The notes beneath the pieces are model-generated. The model searched no databases. It was not told where the DNA came from and worked only from the letters and a program-made list of their open reading frames with translations. The position numbers and the translations under genes are program-made. Shown here piece after piece: positions 9,440 through 18,786 of a DNA stretch of 64,000 bases (positions within the stretch are counted from its first letter, which is position 1; each line of letters begins with the position of its first letter). Source of the stretch: Bacteroidales bacterium (lineage in GTDB: Bacteria; Bacteroidota; Bacteroidia; Bacteroidales; UBA932); the NCBI GenBank assembly GCA_017625535.1, contig JAGAKR010000021.1, positions 1 to 64,000 of the forward strand, read 5' to 3'.

Positions 9440-11131
9440 ATGCGCACTTTATTTGTATTGGCACTTATGCTGGCCACATCTTTTGCCTACGGCCAGAATC
9501 CGCCACAGATTGCTGTATCTTCTGAGAAGGTGAATGTAAGCGGTGAGGTTATGTATGTTCACAAGGTAAAGGGGAAGGAGACACTCTACTCCATTGCCAA
9601 GGCATATAACGTAACAATAGATGATATAGTGCGCAAAAATGAGCATCTTAAGGCAGGACTCAAGGAAGGGAGCGTGATCTACATCCCTTCCAAGGGTACG
9701 GCCACAGCAGATGTACAGGTGCATACAGCCGCTGAAACCCCTGCTGCAGTACAGGAGAGTGTGCCGCAGGAGGCAGCACAGCAGGTGGAATCATCCGCGC
9801 CGCAGGGATGGGAACTCACTCCTGCCAACATAAAGAAGTACTCAAAGAAGAAACATACCGTAAAATGGTATGAGAAACTTGAGGACATTGCTGCCAAATA
9901 CAAGGTTTCTGTAGAGGATATAGTTGCATTCAATGCACTTGAAACCACCCAGGTAAAGAAGAAACAGGTGCTGTATATCCCCAACAATGAATTCCTGGCA
10001 ATGATGACACAGGAAAAGGAGGAGTCTCCTGCAAAACAGGAAGAAATACAGGAGCCTGCAGAAACTGAAGTGGCAGAGGTTGAATACAACCCTCTTGATG
10101 TTCCAAAAGATAAAAAGATTGATTTTCTGTTTATCCTGCCATTGAACCTGAGGGATACCATAGCGCCAAACAGCAATTTCATGGACTTCTACGTTGGGGC
10201 ACTTGCAGCACTCCAGAATGCCAATGCAAACATAACTCTGGTAGACCAGCAGATGTACAGTTCTATTGACGGAGTAATTTCTACAGGAGTTCTTGAAGAG
10301 AAAAATGTGATTGTTGGCCCTGTAAATCCTGCGGATATAAAGAAAGTGCTGGGTGCAACTGAAGGGAAGAGCATTGTATTCTCCCCTATGGATCAGGGAG
10401 GAGAGCAACTGGTTGATGGAAACCCGTTTCTTGTACAGGTTCCACCGGCATCCGTTTCCCAGCAGGAGAACATAATCAGACTGTTTGCAGAGAAATGCTC
10501 ATCAGATAAAAATGCCTTAGTCATTTACGAAAAAGGGGGAGTTGACACAACCCATCTTGCCATTGCAAAGAGGGTACTGGATTCGGCAGGTGTACATTAT
10601 GCCACCCTCTCATACGGCATCCTTGAGGGGAGGGAAATATTGGGGAAAATGAACGGATACATGAAGCCCGAGACAGACAATCTTGTTCTGGTACTTTCAA
10701 ACAGCGAGGCTTTTGTAAGTGACGTTGTAAGGAACCTCAACCTCATACATACCAATCCTCTTGAAGAGAACAGGAGGAACATAACCCTGTTCGGACTTCC
10801 AAGATGGAGGAACTTTACCAGAATTGAAGTTGACTATTTCCACAGGATGAACCTTCATCTGTGTGTCCCTTACTTTGTGGATTACAACAGGGAAGATGTA
10901 AAGGAATTCCTTATGAAATACAGGGCCCTCACCAACAGCGAGCCCACCCCTTTTGCTTTCCAGGGATTTGATGTGGCAACAGCCGCAATAAACTTGAACA
11001 ATTCCAATATCGCCCCAGGAATACAGTTGAAACACCAATATACAAGAAAGGGCACCGGCAATGGTTTTATCAATACCGGCACCCGCAATATTGTATACAA
11101 CAATGACTACACAATATCTGTAATTGAGTAA
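9440..11131 (+). CDS. LysM-domain periplasmic protein with a substrate-binding-like domain
   Basis: This is an exported 563-residue protein. It has a signal peptide (to about residue 18, ...SFAYGQ) and a LysM repeat at about 40-82 (HKVKGKETLYSIAKAYNV...VIYIP). A Gln/Glu/Pro linker and a second LysM follow at about 140-182 (HTVKWYEKLEDIAAKYKV...VLYIP), then an acidic linker and a large alpha/beta domain (about 220-563) resembling periplasmic binding proteins of the amino-acid type. LysM units bind peptidoglycan, so the protein likely sits on the cell wall. Its ligand is unknown. It is 14 nt after purC and converges with the aminopeptidase gene, 6 nt away. Confidence 0.85.
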   Translation: MRTLFVLALMLATSFAYGQNPPQIAVSSEKVNVSGEVMYVHKVKGKETLYSIAKAYNVTIDDIVRKNEHLKAGLKEGSVIYIPSKGTATADVQVHTAAETPAAVQESVPQEAAQQVESSAPQGWELTPANIKKYSKKKHTVKWYEKLEDIAAKYKVSVEDIVAFNALETTQVKKKQVLYIPNNEFLAMMTQEKEESPAKQEEIQEPAETEVAEVEYNPLDVPKDKKIDFLFILPLNLRDTIAPNSNFMDFYVGALAALQNANANITLVDQQMYSSIDGVISTGVLEEKNVIVGPVNPADIKKVLGATEGKSIVFSPMDQGGEQLVDGNPFLVQVPPASVSQQENIIRLFAEKCSSDKNALVIYEKGGVDTTHLAIAKRVLDSAGVHYATLSYGILEGREILGKMNGYMKPETDNLVLVLSNSEAFVSDVVRNLNLIHTNPLEENRRNITLFGLPRWRNFTRIEVDYFHRMNLHLCVPYFVDYNREDVKEFLMKYRALTNSEPTPFAFQGFDVATAAINLNNSNIAPGIQLKHQYTRKGTGNGFINTGTRNIVYNNDYTISVIE

Positions 11132-11137
11132 TCCCCT

Positions 11138-12922
11138 CTACAGATATTTTTCAGAAAGCCACTGCGCCGTTTCTTTATCAAGGAGCGGCGCAATTGTTTC
11201 ATACACCCTCCTGTTGTATTCTTTCACCCATTCTGCCTCCTGGGAATCCAGAAGATCCCACTCAACACAGGAAGTTGCTATCGGGACAAGGGTATATGTC
11301 CTGAACCCGTAGAACTCATTCATTTTATTGAACTTCCATTGCTCCACCAGCAATACATTCTCTGTCCTTATTCCATACTCACCCTCTATGTATACGGCAG
11401 GCTCATTTGAAAGTACCATTCCCGGCTCAAGTGTAACAGGATTCTCCTCCATCCTCACACTCTGCGGCCCTTCGTGCACACACAGATAATGCCCTATTCC
11501 GTGGCCTGTTCCGTGGAAATACATAACCCCGTCATTGAACAGCGGCCCCCTGGCAAGGATATCCAGCTGACTGCCACGGGTATTTTTGGGGAATTTTGCC
11601 ATTGAAAGGCGTACCATTCCCTTCAGCACCAATGTATAATGCCTCCTCTGCTGAGGTGTAAGTTCCCCAATTGGAATTGTCCTGGTGGTATCTGTTGTCC
11701 CAAACACATAATGGGCACCTGTATCCATAAGGAGGAAATTGTTCTTCCCGACAATTTGTGAATTCTCCGCTGTAGCACTGTAGTGCGGAAGGGCACCTGC
11801 AGGGCCGAATGCAACAATAGGCTCAAAACTCTCACCCCTGTAGTTCTCATCCTCACCCCTGAACTGGGCAAACTTCTCCCCAATGGTATATTCATCCAAC
11901 TGTCCACCTGTAACAATGGCATCATCTATATATTTGAGCACCTTGCACCACGCAACGCCGTCTGCAAGGAACGCCTTCTCAAACCCTGCCTTCTCCCAAT
12001 TGTTCTTTATGGCCTTGAAATGATTTACTGTACCACCCAATACTGGGTCATCCATAAACCTTGCACCCGGGATGTCCAGTGCCTTCCAGTCCCTTACGGT
12101 AATCTTGCTCTTCTGACATATCCTTAGAGTACCTGCAGGAATTTCCCCAAGTATACGGGTAAATGAATCGTACGGGTGCAGTTCCACCCCTTCTGAAAGG
12201 AGTTTGTCCCTTACCTCATCCGATATTGAACTGAGGTTTGCAAACAGGTGTGTTGCGGTATTTGTAACTATGGCATACGACTGCACAAGTGGGTTGTACT
12301 CTATATCCGTACCCCTTATGTTGCACAGCCAGGCCACATCATCACACATTGAAATTATATATGCAAAGCGTTCATCCTTTACACCAAGTGCATCCACCAC
12401 TCTCTGGTGCTTTGATTTTGGAGATTCTCCCGCATATTGCACATCCATATATTGTACAGGGTTGAACACAAGTTGTGGTCTTCCTTCCCAAAGTGAATCA
12501 AAAATATCCTCTATAAGTGCAACTGTACAAGGGGCCAGTTCCTTCCGGAGCCCCTCATATTCACTGTATGGGAACAGGGAACTGTCAATTGCCACCATCT
12601 CACCCTCAGGATATTGCCCCAGAATCCATTCCGCAATGGTTGGGGTCCCCTCCATCTTCAGCCTCATAAGTTTTATATGTGTACCCTGCAGCTGGGATGC
12701 CGCCTGTACAAAGTACCTTGAGTCTGTCCACAATGCGGCACTCTTAAGGGTTATAACCAATGTTCCTGCAGATCCGGTAAATCCGCTCAGCCATTCCCTC
12801 ACTTTATATCTGTTCTGGGTATATTCTCCAAAATGGGGATCATTTGTCGGGATAATGATTGCAGATACTCCCATCTGCTCCATTCTTTTTCTGAGTGCAT
12901 TTATGGCGTCTGTCCTGTACAT
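11138..12922 (-). CDS. Xaa-Pro aminopeptidase, M24 family
   Basis: This is a cytoplasmic metallopeptidase that removes N-terminal residues before proline. The 594-residue three-domain protein has two creatinase-like N-terminal domains and a pita-bread catalytic domain. Dimetal ligands are visible in MDTGAHYVFGTTDTTRTI (Asp, Asp), HGTGHGIGHYLCVHEGP (His), NEPAVYIEGEYGIR (Glu) and the final RTENV (Glu). The start MYRTDAINALRKRM at 12922 was chosen. A longer in-frame start at 13012 would run back through the nagB terminator and its promoter gap. The gene is monocistronic, following the nagB terminator. Confidence 0.92.
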   Translation of the reverse strand: MYRTDAINALRKRMEQMGVSAIIIPTNDPHFGEYTQNRYKVREWLSGFTGSAGTLVITLKSAALWTDSRYFVQAASQLQGTHIKLMRLKMEGTPTIAEWILGQYPEGEMVAIDSSLFPYSEYEGLRKELAPCTVALIEDIFDSLWEGRPQLVFNPVQYMDVQYAGESPKSKHQRVVDALGVKDERFAYIISMCDDVAWLCNIRGTDIEYNPLVQSYAIVTNTATHLFANLSSISDEVRDKLLSEGVELHPYDSFTRILGEIPAGTLRICQKSKITVRDWKALDIPGARFMDDPVLGGTVNHFKAIKNNWEKAGFEKAFLADGVAWCKVLKYIDDAIVTGGQLDEYTIGEKFAQFRGEDENYRGESFEPIVAFGPAGALPHYSATAENSQIVGKNNFLLMDTGAHYVFGTTDTTRTIPIGELTPQQRRHYTLVLKGMVRLSMAKFPKNTRGSQLDILARGPLFNDGVMYFHGTGHGIGHYLCVHEGPQSVRMEENPVTLEPGMVLSNEPAVYIEGEYGIRTENVLLVEQWKFNKMNEFYGFRTYTLVPIATSCVEWDLLDSQEAEWVKEYNRRVYETIAPLLDKETAQWLSEKYL

Positions 12923-12953
12923 TGCTGTAATGTTTTGTTTATTGTGTAAATAT

Positions 12954-12994
12954 AAAAAAAATACCTCAGCAGAATTCTCTGCCGGGGTATTTTT
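12954..12994 (-). terminator. Rho-independent terminator between nagB and the aminopeptidase gene
   Basis: Stem AAAAATACC / GGTATTTTT encloses an inner GCAGA / TCTGC pair, with A and T tracts on both sides. It lies directly after the nagB stop on the minus strand and before the aminopeptidase start, so it ends nagB transcripts. Confidence 0.85.
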
Positions 12995-13012
12995 TATTTT
13001 ATGCGGGGTCAA

Positions 13013-13822
13013 TTACAAAAGTGACTCTGCGTTAAGGTTGTTCTTCTCAATATCCTTGAAGTAGTTTACTGTACCAACTTTCAACTCCTCAGTTGCAGCA
13101 TCATCACAAACGATGATTCCTTTTGGATGCATCTGAAGTACGCTGATTGTCCACATATGGTTTACACAACCCTCAACTGCATGGTAAAGAGCCCTTGCCT
13201 TTGCGTGGCCGTTGGCCAGGATAAGAACCTCTTTGGCATCCATAATTGTACCTACGCCTACTGTAAGGGCAGTCTTAGGTACAAGGTTGATATCGTTGTC
13301 AAAGAACCTTGAGTTTGCAATGATTGTGTCAGTTGTAAGGGTCTTCATCCTTGTCCTTGAAGTAAGTGAAGAACCTGGCTCGTTGAATGCAATGTGGCCG
13401 TCAGGACCGATACCGCCCATGAAAAGGTCAATACCGCCATAAGATTTGATCTTCTCCTCATATCTTACACACTCAGCCTCAGGATCCTCTGCGTTACCGT
13501 TAAGAAGATTCACATTCTCAGGGTTGATGTCAATATGCTGGAAGAAGTTGTTCCACATAAATGAATGGTAGCTCTCAGGGTGGTCCTCAGGGAGTCCTAC
13601 GTACTCATCCATATTGAATGTAACAACATTCTTGAATGAAACTTTACCGTCCTTGTAGAATTTGATGAGTTCCCTGTAAGTGCCAAGAGGTGTTGAACCT
13701 GTAGGGAGGCCCAATACGAAAGGACGCTCTGGTGTAGGACCGAAATCATTGATTTTCCTTACAATGTAAGCCGCAGCCCAGTGCGAAATCTGTGAGTAAG
13801 ACTCTTGAATAATTAATCTCAT
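13013..13822 (-). CDS. nagB: Glucosamine-6-phosphate deaminase
   Basis: NagB converts glucosamine 6-phosphate to fructose 6-phosphate and ammonia, feeding amino sugars into glycolysis. The 269-residue protein shows [16 protein letters not shown] (phosphate loop), [21 protein letters not shown] with the catalytic Asp and DEY motif, [17 protein letters not shown] with the catalytic His, and SRTRMKTLT. The C-terminal ...DDAATEEL segment is typical. Length equals the E. coli enzyme (266). It is flanked by recN upstream (22 nt) and a strong terminator downstream. No nagA is in the window. Confidence 0.96.
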   Translation of the reverse strand: MRLIIQESYSQISHWAAAYIVRKINDFGPTPERPFVLGLPTGSTPLGTYRELIKFYKDGKVSFKNVVTFNMDEYVGLPEDHPESYHSFMWNNFFQHIDINPENVNLLNGNAEDPEAECVRYEEKIKSYGGIDLFMGGIGPDGHIAFNEPGSSLTSRTRMKTLTTDTIIANSRFFDNDINLVPKTALTVGVGTIMDAKEVLILANGHAKARALYHAVEGCVNHMWTISVLQMHPKGIIVCDDAATEELKVGTVNYFKDIEKNNLNAESLL

Positions 13823-13844
13823 AGTTATAATTTATTTATATCAT

Positions 13845-15464
13845 TTATTTGTTCTCTTTCAACAATTCTTTTGCATTCTCCAATGCCGCATCTGTAAGTT
13901 GCGCACCGCTGAGCATCCTTGCAACCTCCTTCACCCTCTCCTCGCCCTCAAGCACCCTTATTTTTGTTGCCGCATTGTTATCTTTGTCAAATTCCTTGTA
14001 TACCAGCAGATGGGTACCCCTCTTTGAGGCAATCTGAGGCAGGTGGGTGATTGCAAAAATCTGCATCCTCTCCCCCATTCTCCCTATGAGTTCTCCCATC
14101 TTGTCTGCTATACTGCCGGAAACTCCGGTGTCTATCTCATCAAAAATCATTGTAGGCATACCTGTAAAACGGGCCATCAATGATTTTATGCACAACATTA
14201 TCCTTGAAAGTTCTCCACCGGATGCCGCCTTCTGCAAAAGTGCCGTCCTTGCACTTCCGTTTGCGCTGAAAAGGAATTCTACAGAATCCTTCCCCTGCAA
14301 GGTGTACTTGCCGGCATCCTTCATTGAAACCTCAAATACCGCATGCGGCATCTGCAGTTCCCTTATGCTCTCCTGAAGCACTGCACCAAGTTCCGCAACC
14401 TTCCCTCTCCTCAACTCTGTAAGTTCGGCAGCAAGCTCCCCCCTCCTCTCTTCAAGTTCAGAAACCCTTGCAACGAGTTCTTCCCTCTCTACAAGACTCC
14501 TGTCTGCACCCTGCAACTGCACCTGAAGCTCTTCCCTTATCTTTATGAGTTCCTCCACGCTCCCAGCCTGGTGTTTCCTCATAAGCGAATAGAGCAGCGA
14601 GAGCCTCTCTTCAACCTGCTCAAGCCTCTGTGGCGAAACCACAATCCTATCCTGCAGCGTTTCAAGTTCATCCTCTATATCCTTGCACTCTATCCTGCAA
14701 CTCTCCAGTCTGTTGCACAACTGCTCCAACTCGGGCACAAAGTTAGAACTCTTTTGCAATATATGGGCCGCATCCTTTATGTTTTGTACTAAAGAGATAC
14801 CCATAGGCTGCAGCAGTGCATATGCACTGCAGATGTTCTCCCTTATCTGCTCAGAATTGGCCAACTGGTTCTGCTCCAACTCCAACTCCTCCAATTCACC
14901 ATCTTTCAGTTTAGCCTCGTGCAGTTTGTCAAACTGGAACTGCCTGTACTCCCTCTCCCCTTCACTCCTTGCAATCTGTATATCCAGTTCCTCAAGTTCC
15001 TTACGGGTCTGCTGGAGTTCTTTGTATACCTCCCTGTAGCCCTCCAGAACCTGGGATGAACCCGCAAAATAATCCAGCACCCTCATCTGGTAATCCGCAT
15101 CTGCAAGAAGCAGGTGCTGGTGCTGTGCGTGTATGTCAACAATCCTTGATGCAATCTCTGTAAGCGAAGCCAATGTGGCAGGCTCATCATTTATGAAGTT
15201 CCTTGTCCTCCCGGCAGGTGAAATCACCCTCCTGAGGATAAGTTCCTCACCGTCCACATCAAATTCCCCCTCAACCACACAGTTCCTTGCATTGTCCTTG
15301 AGTGCCGAAACATCTGCCTTGGCCCCCAACAACAAAGACAAAGCCCCCATCATTATTGATTTTCCTGCACCTGTCTCTCCGGTTATTATTATGAGTCCTC
15401 CGGGAAACTCTATATCCAGGGAATCTATAAGGGCATAATTCTGTATGGCCAGTCTTCTGAGCAT
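13845..15464 (-). CDS. recN: DNA repair protein RecN
   Basis: RecN is an SMC-like ATPase of double-strand break repair. The 539-residue protein has Walker A GETGAGKS (residues 29-36) near the N terminus, two long coiled-coil arms (about 150-375) and the ABC signature plus Walker B at the C terminus (SGGELSRIMLCIKSL and PTMIFDEIDTGVSG). The TITHLPQIAS-like block is also present as FAITHLPQIASK. Its start overlaps the coaBC stop by one base (TAATG), so it is translationally coupled to coaBC. This gene order is common in Bacteroidales. Confidence 0.95.
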   Translation of the reverse strand: MLRRLAIQNYALIDSLDIEFPGGLIIITGETGAGKSIMMGALSLLLGAKADVSALKDNARNCVVEGEFDVDGEELILRRVISPAGRTRNFINDEPATLASLTEIASRIVDIHAQHQHLLLADADYQMRVLDYFAGSSQVLEGYREVYKELQQTRKELEELDIQIARSEGEREYRQFQFDKLHEAKLKDGELEELELEQNQLANSEQIRENICSAYALLQPMGISLVQNIKDAAHILQKSSNFVPELEQLCNRLESCRIECKDIEDELETLQDRIVVSPQRLEQVEERLSLLYSLMRKHQAGSVEELIKIREELQVQLQGADRSLVEREELVARVSELEERRGELAAELTELRRGKVAELGAVLQESIRELQMPHAVFEVSMKDAGKYTLQGKDSVEFLFSANGSARTALLQKAASGGELSRIMLCIKSLMARFTGMPTMIFDEIDTGVSGSIADKMGELIGRMGERMQIFAITHLPQIASKRGTHLLVYKEFDKDNNAATKIRVLEGEERVKEVARMLSGAQLTDAALENAKELLKENK

Positions 15465-16663
15465 TACATCAGTTTTTCCATATTGTCAATAATGTCGGCC
15501 GCAACATCCTCTTTGCTTTTCAAAGGAAGTGCAACCGGCTCACCCTCCCTGAAGAAGAGTGTAACCTTATTGGTGTCGTATCCGAAACCGGCTCCTGTAT
15601 CCCTCATTGAGTTGAGTACAATCATATCCAGTTTCTTTTTCTGGAGTTTGCCCTGCGCATTCTGCACCTCATCATTTGTCTCAAGTGCAAAACCCACTGC
15701 AACAGTTTTCTTGTCCCTGTTCTCCCCTACCCACGCAGCTATGTCATTGGTTGGGGTAAGTTCCAGGTTATAGTTGCTCTTCTCCCTCTTTATCTTCTTG
15801 TCTTCAAAATGAGCCACAGTAAAATCTGCAACCGCAGCACACAGAATTACCGCATCCGCACCGGGAACATTCCTTTTGGTTGCCTCAAACATCTCGCCTG
15901 CAGTTGTAACATCCACAACCTTCAGATTTGGATACCCGGCAGCCTTGATGTTTACCGGTCCGCTTACAACAGTTACATCAGCCCCCCTGAGAGCAGCCTC
16001 CCTTGCCAGGGCATATGCCATTTTTCCCGACGAATGGTTGGTAATGTACCTTACAGGATCAATCGGCTCCCTGGTAGGCCCGGCAGTGATGAGCACCTTT
16101 TTCCCCTTGAGCGGTCCTTCCTTTGCAAAAATGGCCTCAACCTGACATACGATATCATCAGGCTCAGCCATCCTCCCTTTACCCTCCAGGCCACTGGCCA
16201 GTTCTCCGCTGCCTGGTTCAATTATCTCCACTCCCCACCCCTTGAGAATCTCCATATTCCTCTGGGTTGAAGGATGTCTGTACATATCAAGATCCATTGC
16301 CGGAGCAACCGCAACCTTGCATTTGGCAGAGAGGTAACTGGTGAGCAGCAGATTGTCTGCTACCCCCGACACCATCTTGCCCATTGTATTTGCTGAGCAG
16401 GGGGCAATAAGATAAAGGTCTGCCCACAAGCCCAAAGACACGTGGCTGTTCCAATCTCCGTTCTCGGGGTTGTAGAAATCGACAAGAATGGGGTTCTTTG
16501 AGAGTGTGGCCATAGTTAAAGGGGTGATGAATTGTTTTGCCATCTCTGTCATAACAACTCTCACCTCCGCACCCTGTTTTACCAGGTTTCTTACCAGCAC
16601 TGCAGATTTGTAGGCTGCAATGCTCCCTGTAACCCCCAGCAATATATGTTTGCCCTTCAACAT
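15464..16663 (-). CDS. coaBC: Bifunctional phosphopantothenoylcysteine decarboxylase / phosphopantothenate-cysteine ligase
   Basis: CoaBC makes 4'-phosphopantetheine from phosphopantothenate and cysteine in CoA synthesis. The 399-residue protein has an N-terminal flavin-binding decarboxylase (about 1-180; [33 protein letters not shown], and APAMDLDMY in place of the usual PAMNxxMW). The C-terminal CTP-dependent ligase follows (about 185-399; [26 protein letters not shown]-like block). It lies between rpoZ and recN, the classical neighbourhood of coaBC. The Asn-to-Asp change in PAMN is worth noting; the domain is otherwise intact. Confidence 0.95.
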   Translation of the reverse strand: [399 protein letters not shown]

Positions 16664-16674
16664 AACAAAGGGCT

Positions 16675-16992
16675 TTAAGCCTCAATCTTGCGTGAATAAA
16701 TCTCTCCTGCCTGGAACTCCTTAATTGCTACAAGCGTAGGTTTTGGGAGTTTCTCATAATGGCGGGAAATCTCTATCTGCTCCCTGTTCTCGAAAGTCTC
16801 CTCCAAAGTGTCTGCAAAATTTGAGAACTCCTCCAGTTTTGCGCTCAACTCCTGTTTTACCTCAGCTGCAATCTGGTTTGCCCTTTTGGCAATGATCATT
16901 GTAGACTCATAAATGTTGCCAGTAGGCTCGGCAAGTTCACTCAAATTCCTGGTAATGGTATTACCGTAAACTTTGTACTCTTTGTTCTCCAT
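16675..16992 (-). CDS. rpoZ: RNA polymerase omega subunit
   Basis: This is a 105-residue Rpb6/omega-type protein that stabilises RNA polymerase beta-prime. The Bacteroidota form is recognised by TRNLSELAEPTGNIYESTMI, the conserved IAKRANQIA helix, and the C-terminal FENREQIEISRHYEKLPKPT segment. Position supports the call: it precedes coaBC by 11 nt and follows bamD by 1 nt. Sequence similarity to proteobacterial omega is low, so the call rests on the family pattern and the gene order. Confidence 0.9.
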   Translation of the reverse strand: MENKEYKVYGNTITRNLSELAEPTGNIYESTMIIAKRANQIAAEVKQELSAKLEEFSNFADTLEETFENREQIEISRHYEKLPKPTLVAIKEFQAGEIYSRKIEA

Positions 16993-16993
16993 G

Positions 16994-17818
16994 TTATTCT
17001 GTTTCTTCTGTTTTTTCCTGTTCTGTCTTTATTGTATAATGCTCTATCTTGGCAAAGAGGCCATCCAGTTCCTTCCTGTATTTTGATTCCGGATACTCAC
17101 TTATAAAGTTGTAGTAGTCATCCACAAAATCAAGATACCTCTCCTTCTTCTTCTCCTCTATACTGTTGAAAGCATATTTGTAGGAAGACATTGCCACATA
17201 ATAGAGCACATCTTCCCTGTACTGGTTCTCAGAGTTCTCTTTAAGGACATTCTTCAGGGCATATCTGGATGCCTTGTAGTCCTCCATAGTGTAATAAATC
17301 TTTGCAGACTCAAAACTCTTCCTCTCCAATCTCTCCATAAGGTCCTTCATCATCTCCTGGCACACAGGATAATACTTGCTTCCAGGATTGTCGTACATGA
17401 ATTCACTTATTACCATCATGGCCTTTCTGGTAGGGGTCTGGTCAAGTTCATACCTGTAAGTTCCCCTGTAGAGACAGTCAATCCTCAGATACTTGGCCTC
17501 CTCTATGAACGGGCTTCTTGGATAAACCTCAATGAATTTTGCCAGAGAAGTCTCCGCTGTCTCGTAGTCACCGTATCTGTAATTGCTCAGTCCATGATAA
17601 TAGGTTACGGTATCTTCCTGAGGCAATCCCTGTACAAGGAGGTTGAGGTTGTCAAATATATCTGCCGCCTTCTTGTACTTGCCCTTCTGGAAGTACTCGT
17701 GTGCTGCCTTATATTTGAGGTCAACATCGTTGCTCTTCATTACGGTATCGTAATAGCCGGCACAAGAAAATTGCAGAAATGCAACTGCCAGCAATATAAT
17801 TATGCTATTTATTCGCAT
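16994..17818 (-). CDS. bamD: Outer membrane assembly lipoprotein BamD
   Basis: BamD is the TPR lipoprotein of the BAM complex, acting on the periplasmic face of the outer membrane with BamA (1666-4185). The 274-residue product begins with a lipoprotein signal (MRINSIIILLAVAFLQFSC, Cys about residue 19). Tetratricopeptide helices follow (AAHEYFQKGKYKKAADIF, GLSNYRYGDYETAETSLAKF, FIEVYPRSPFIEEAKYLR), typical of YfiO. The upstream in-frame start at 17875 would overlap trxB and put 19 residues before the signal, so 17818 is preferred. It lies between trxB and rpoZ and is likely co-transcribed. Confidence 0.93.
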   Translation of the reverse strand: MRINSIIILLAVAFLQFSCAGYYDTVMKSNDVDLKYKAAHEYFQKGKYKKAADIFDNLNLLVQGLPQEDTVTYYHGLSNYRYGDYETAETSLAKFIEVYPRSPFIEEAKYLRIDCLYRGTYRYELDQTPTRKAMMVISEFMYDNPGSKYYPVCQEMMKDLMERLERKSFESAKIYYTMEDYKASRYALKNVLKENSENQYREDVLYYVAMSSYKYAFNSIEEKKKERYLDFVDDYYNFISEYPESKYRKELDGLFAKIEHYTIKTEQEKTEETE

Positions 17819-17829
17819 CTTCCGGCACT

Positions 17830-18762
17830 TTAGTTTTCCTGTAGGAACTTCTCGGCATCCATTGCTGCCCTGCATCCGCTGCCTGCAGCGGCAATTGCCT
17901 GCCTGTAGACAGGATCCTGTACATCACCTGCGGCAAATACGCCGGGAACATTTGTCTTCTGTGACTTGCCCTCTGTAATGATATATCCCTCCTGGTTTGT
18001 CTCTACATAATCCCTGAACACCTCAGAATTAGGATGGTGGCCTATTGCAAGGAAGAATCCGTGTATCTTTATCTCCCTCTCCTCTCCTGTCTTGTTGTTT
18101 ACAAGTGCAGCACCTGTAACACCAAAATCATCACCAAGAATCTCTTTGGTATTAGTGTTCCAGAGCACCTCAATGTTAGGGGTGTTGAGAACCCTCTCCT
18201 GCATTGCCTTTGATGCTCTGAGGACATCCCTCCTTACAATCATATACACCTTGTTGCAAAGACCTGCAAGATACGTTGCCTCCTCACAGGCAGTATCACC
18301 GCCACCTACTACAGCAACATCTTTCTTGCGGTAGAAGAAACCGTCACAGGTTGCACAGGCAGAAACACCCTGGCCCCTGAACTTCTCCTCAGACGGCAGT
18401 CCAAGATATTTTGCAGTTGCACCGGTTGCTATGATTACGGTATCAGCCTCTATCTGTTTCTGTGAATCTATTTCAAGTACAAACGGTCTTTTGGAGAAAT
18501 CCACTTTGGTAACTATACCGAACCTCACCTCTGTACCGAACCTCTGGGCCTGTTTCTTGAGGTCCTCCATCATCTCCGACCCTGTGACACCCTGGGGATA
18601 ACCCGGGAAGTTGTCAATCTCTGTTGTTGTGGTAAGCTGTCCTCCAGGCTGGATACCCTCATAAACTACAGGATTGAGGTTTGCCCTTGACGCATAAATG
18701 GCAGCCGTATACCCTGCCGGGCCGCTACCTATAATAAGACATTTAATTCTCTCCATTTCCAT
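17830..18762 (-). CDS. trxB: Thioredoxin-disulfide reductase
   Basis: This NADPH-dependent flavoprotein reduces thioredoxin. The 310-residue protein has the FAD site IIGSGPAGYTAAIYASR near the N terminus, the redox-active CATC (Cys136-Cys139, in GVSACATCDGFFYRKK), the NADPH site VAVVGGGDTACEEATYL, and the C-terminal GVFAAGDVQDPVYRQAIAAAGSG FAD motif. A second ATG two codons downstream is possible as the start. It heads the trxB-bamD-rpoZ-coaBC-recN run, with a -7 TAACTTTG 16 nt before the ATG. Confidence 0.96.
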   Translation of the reverse strand: MEMERIKCLIIGSGPAGYTAAIYASRANLNPVVYEGIQPGGQLTTTTEIDNFPGYPQGVTGSEMMEDLKKQAQRFGTEVRFGIVTKVDFSKRPFVLEIDSQKQIEADTVIIATGATAKYLGLPSEEKFRGQGVSACATCDGFFYRKKDVAVVGGGDTACEEATYLAGLCNKVYMIVRRDVLRASKAMQERVLNTPNIEVLWNTNTKEILGDDFGVTGAALVNNKTGEEREIKIHGFFLAIGHHPNSEVFRDYVETNQEGYIITEGKSQKTNVPGVFAAGDVQDPVYRQAIAAAGSGCRAAMDAEKFLQEN

Positions 18763-18778
18763 AGTACATAATATCTTG

Positions 18779-18786
18779 CAAAGTTA
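18779..18786 (-). promoter_or_regulatory. -7 promoter element of trxB
   Basis: Minus-strand TAACTTTG matches TAnnTTTG and lies 16 nt before the trxB ATG, overlapping the stop codon of the upstream membrane protein gene. I see no clear -33 TTG, only an A/T-rich run. Confidence 0.55.
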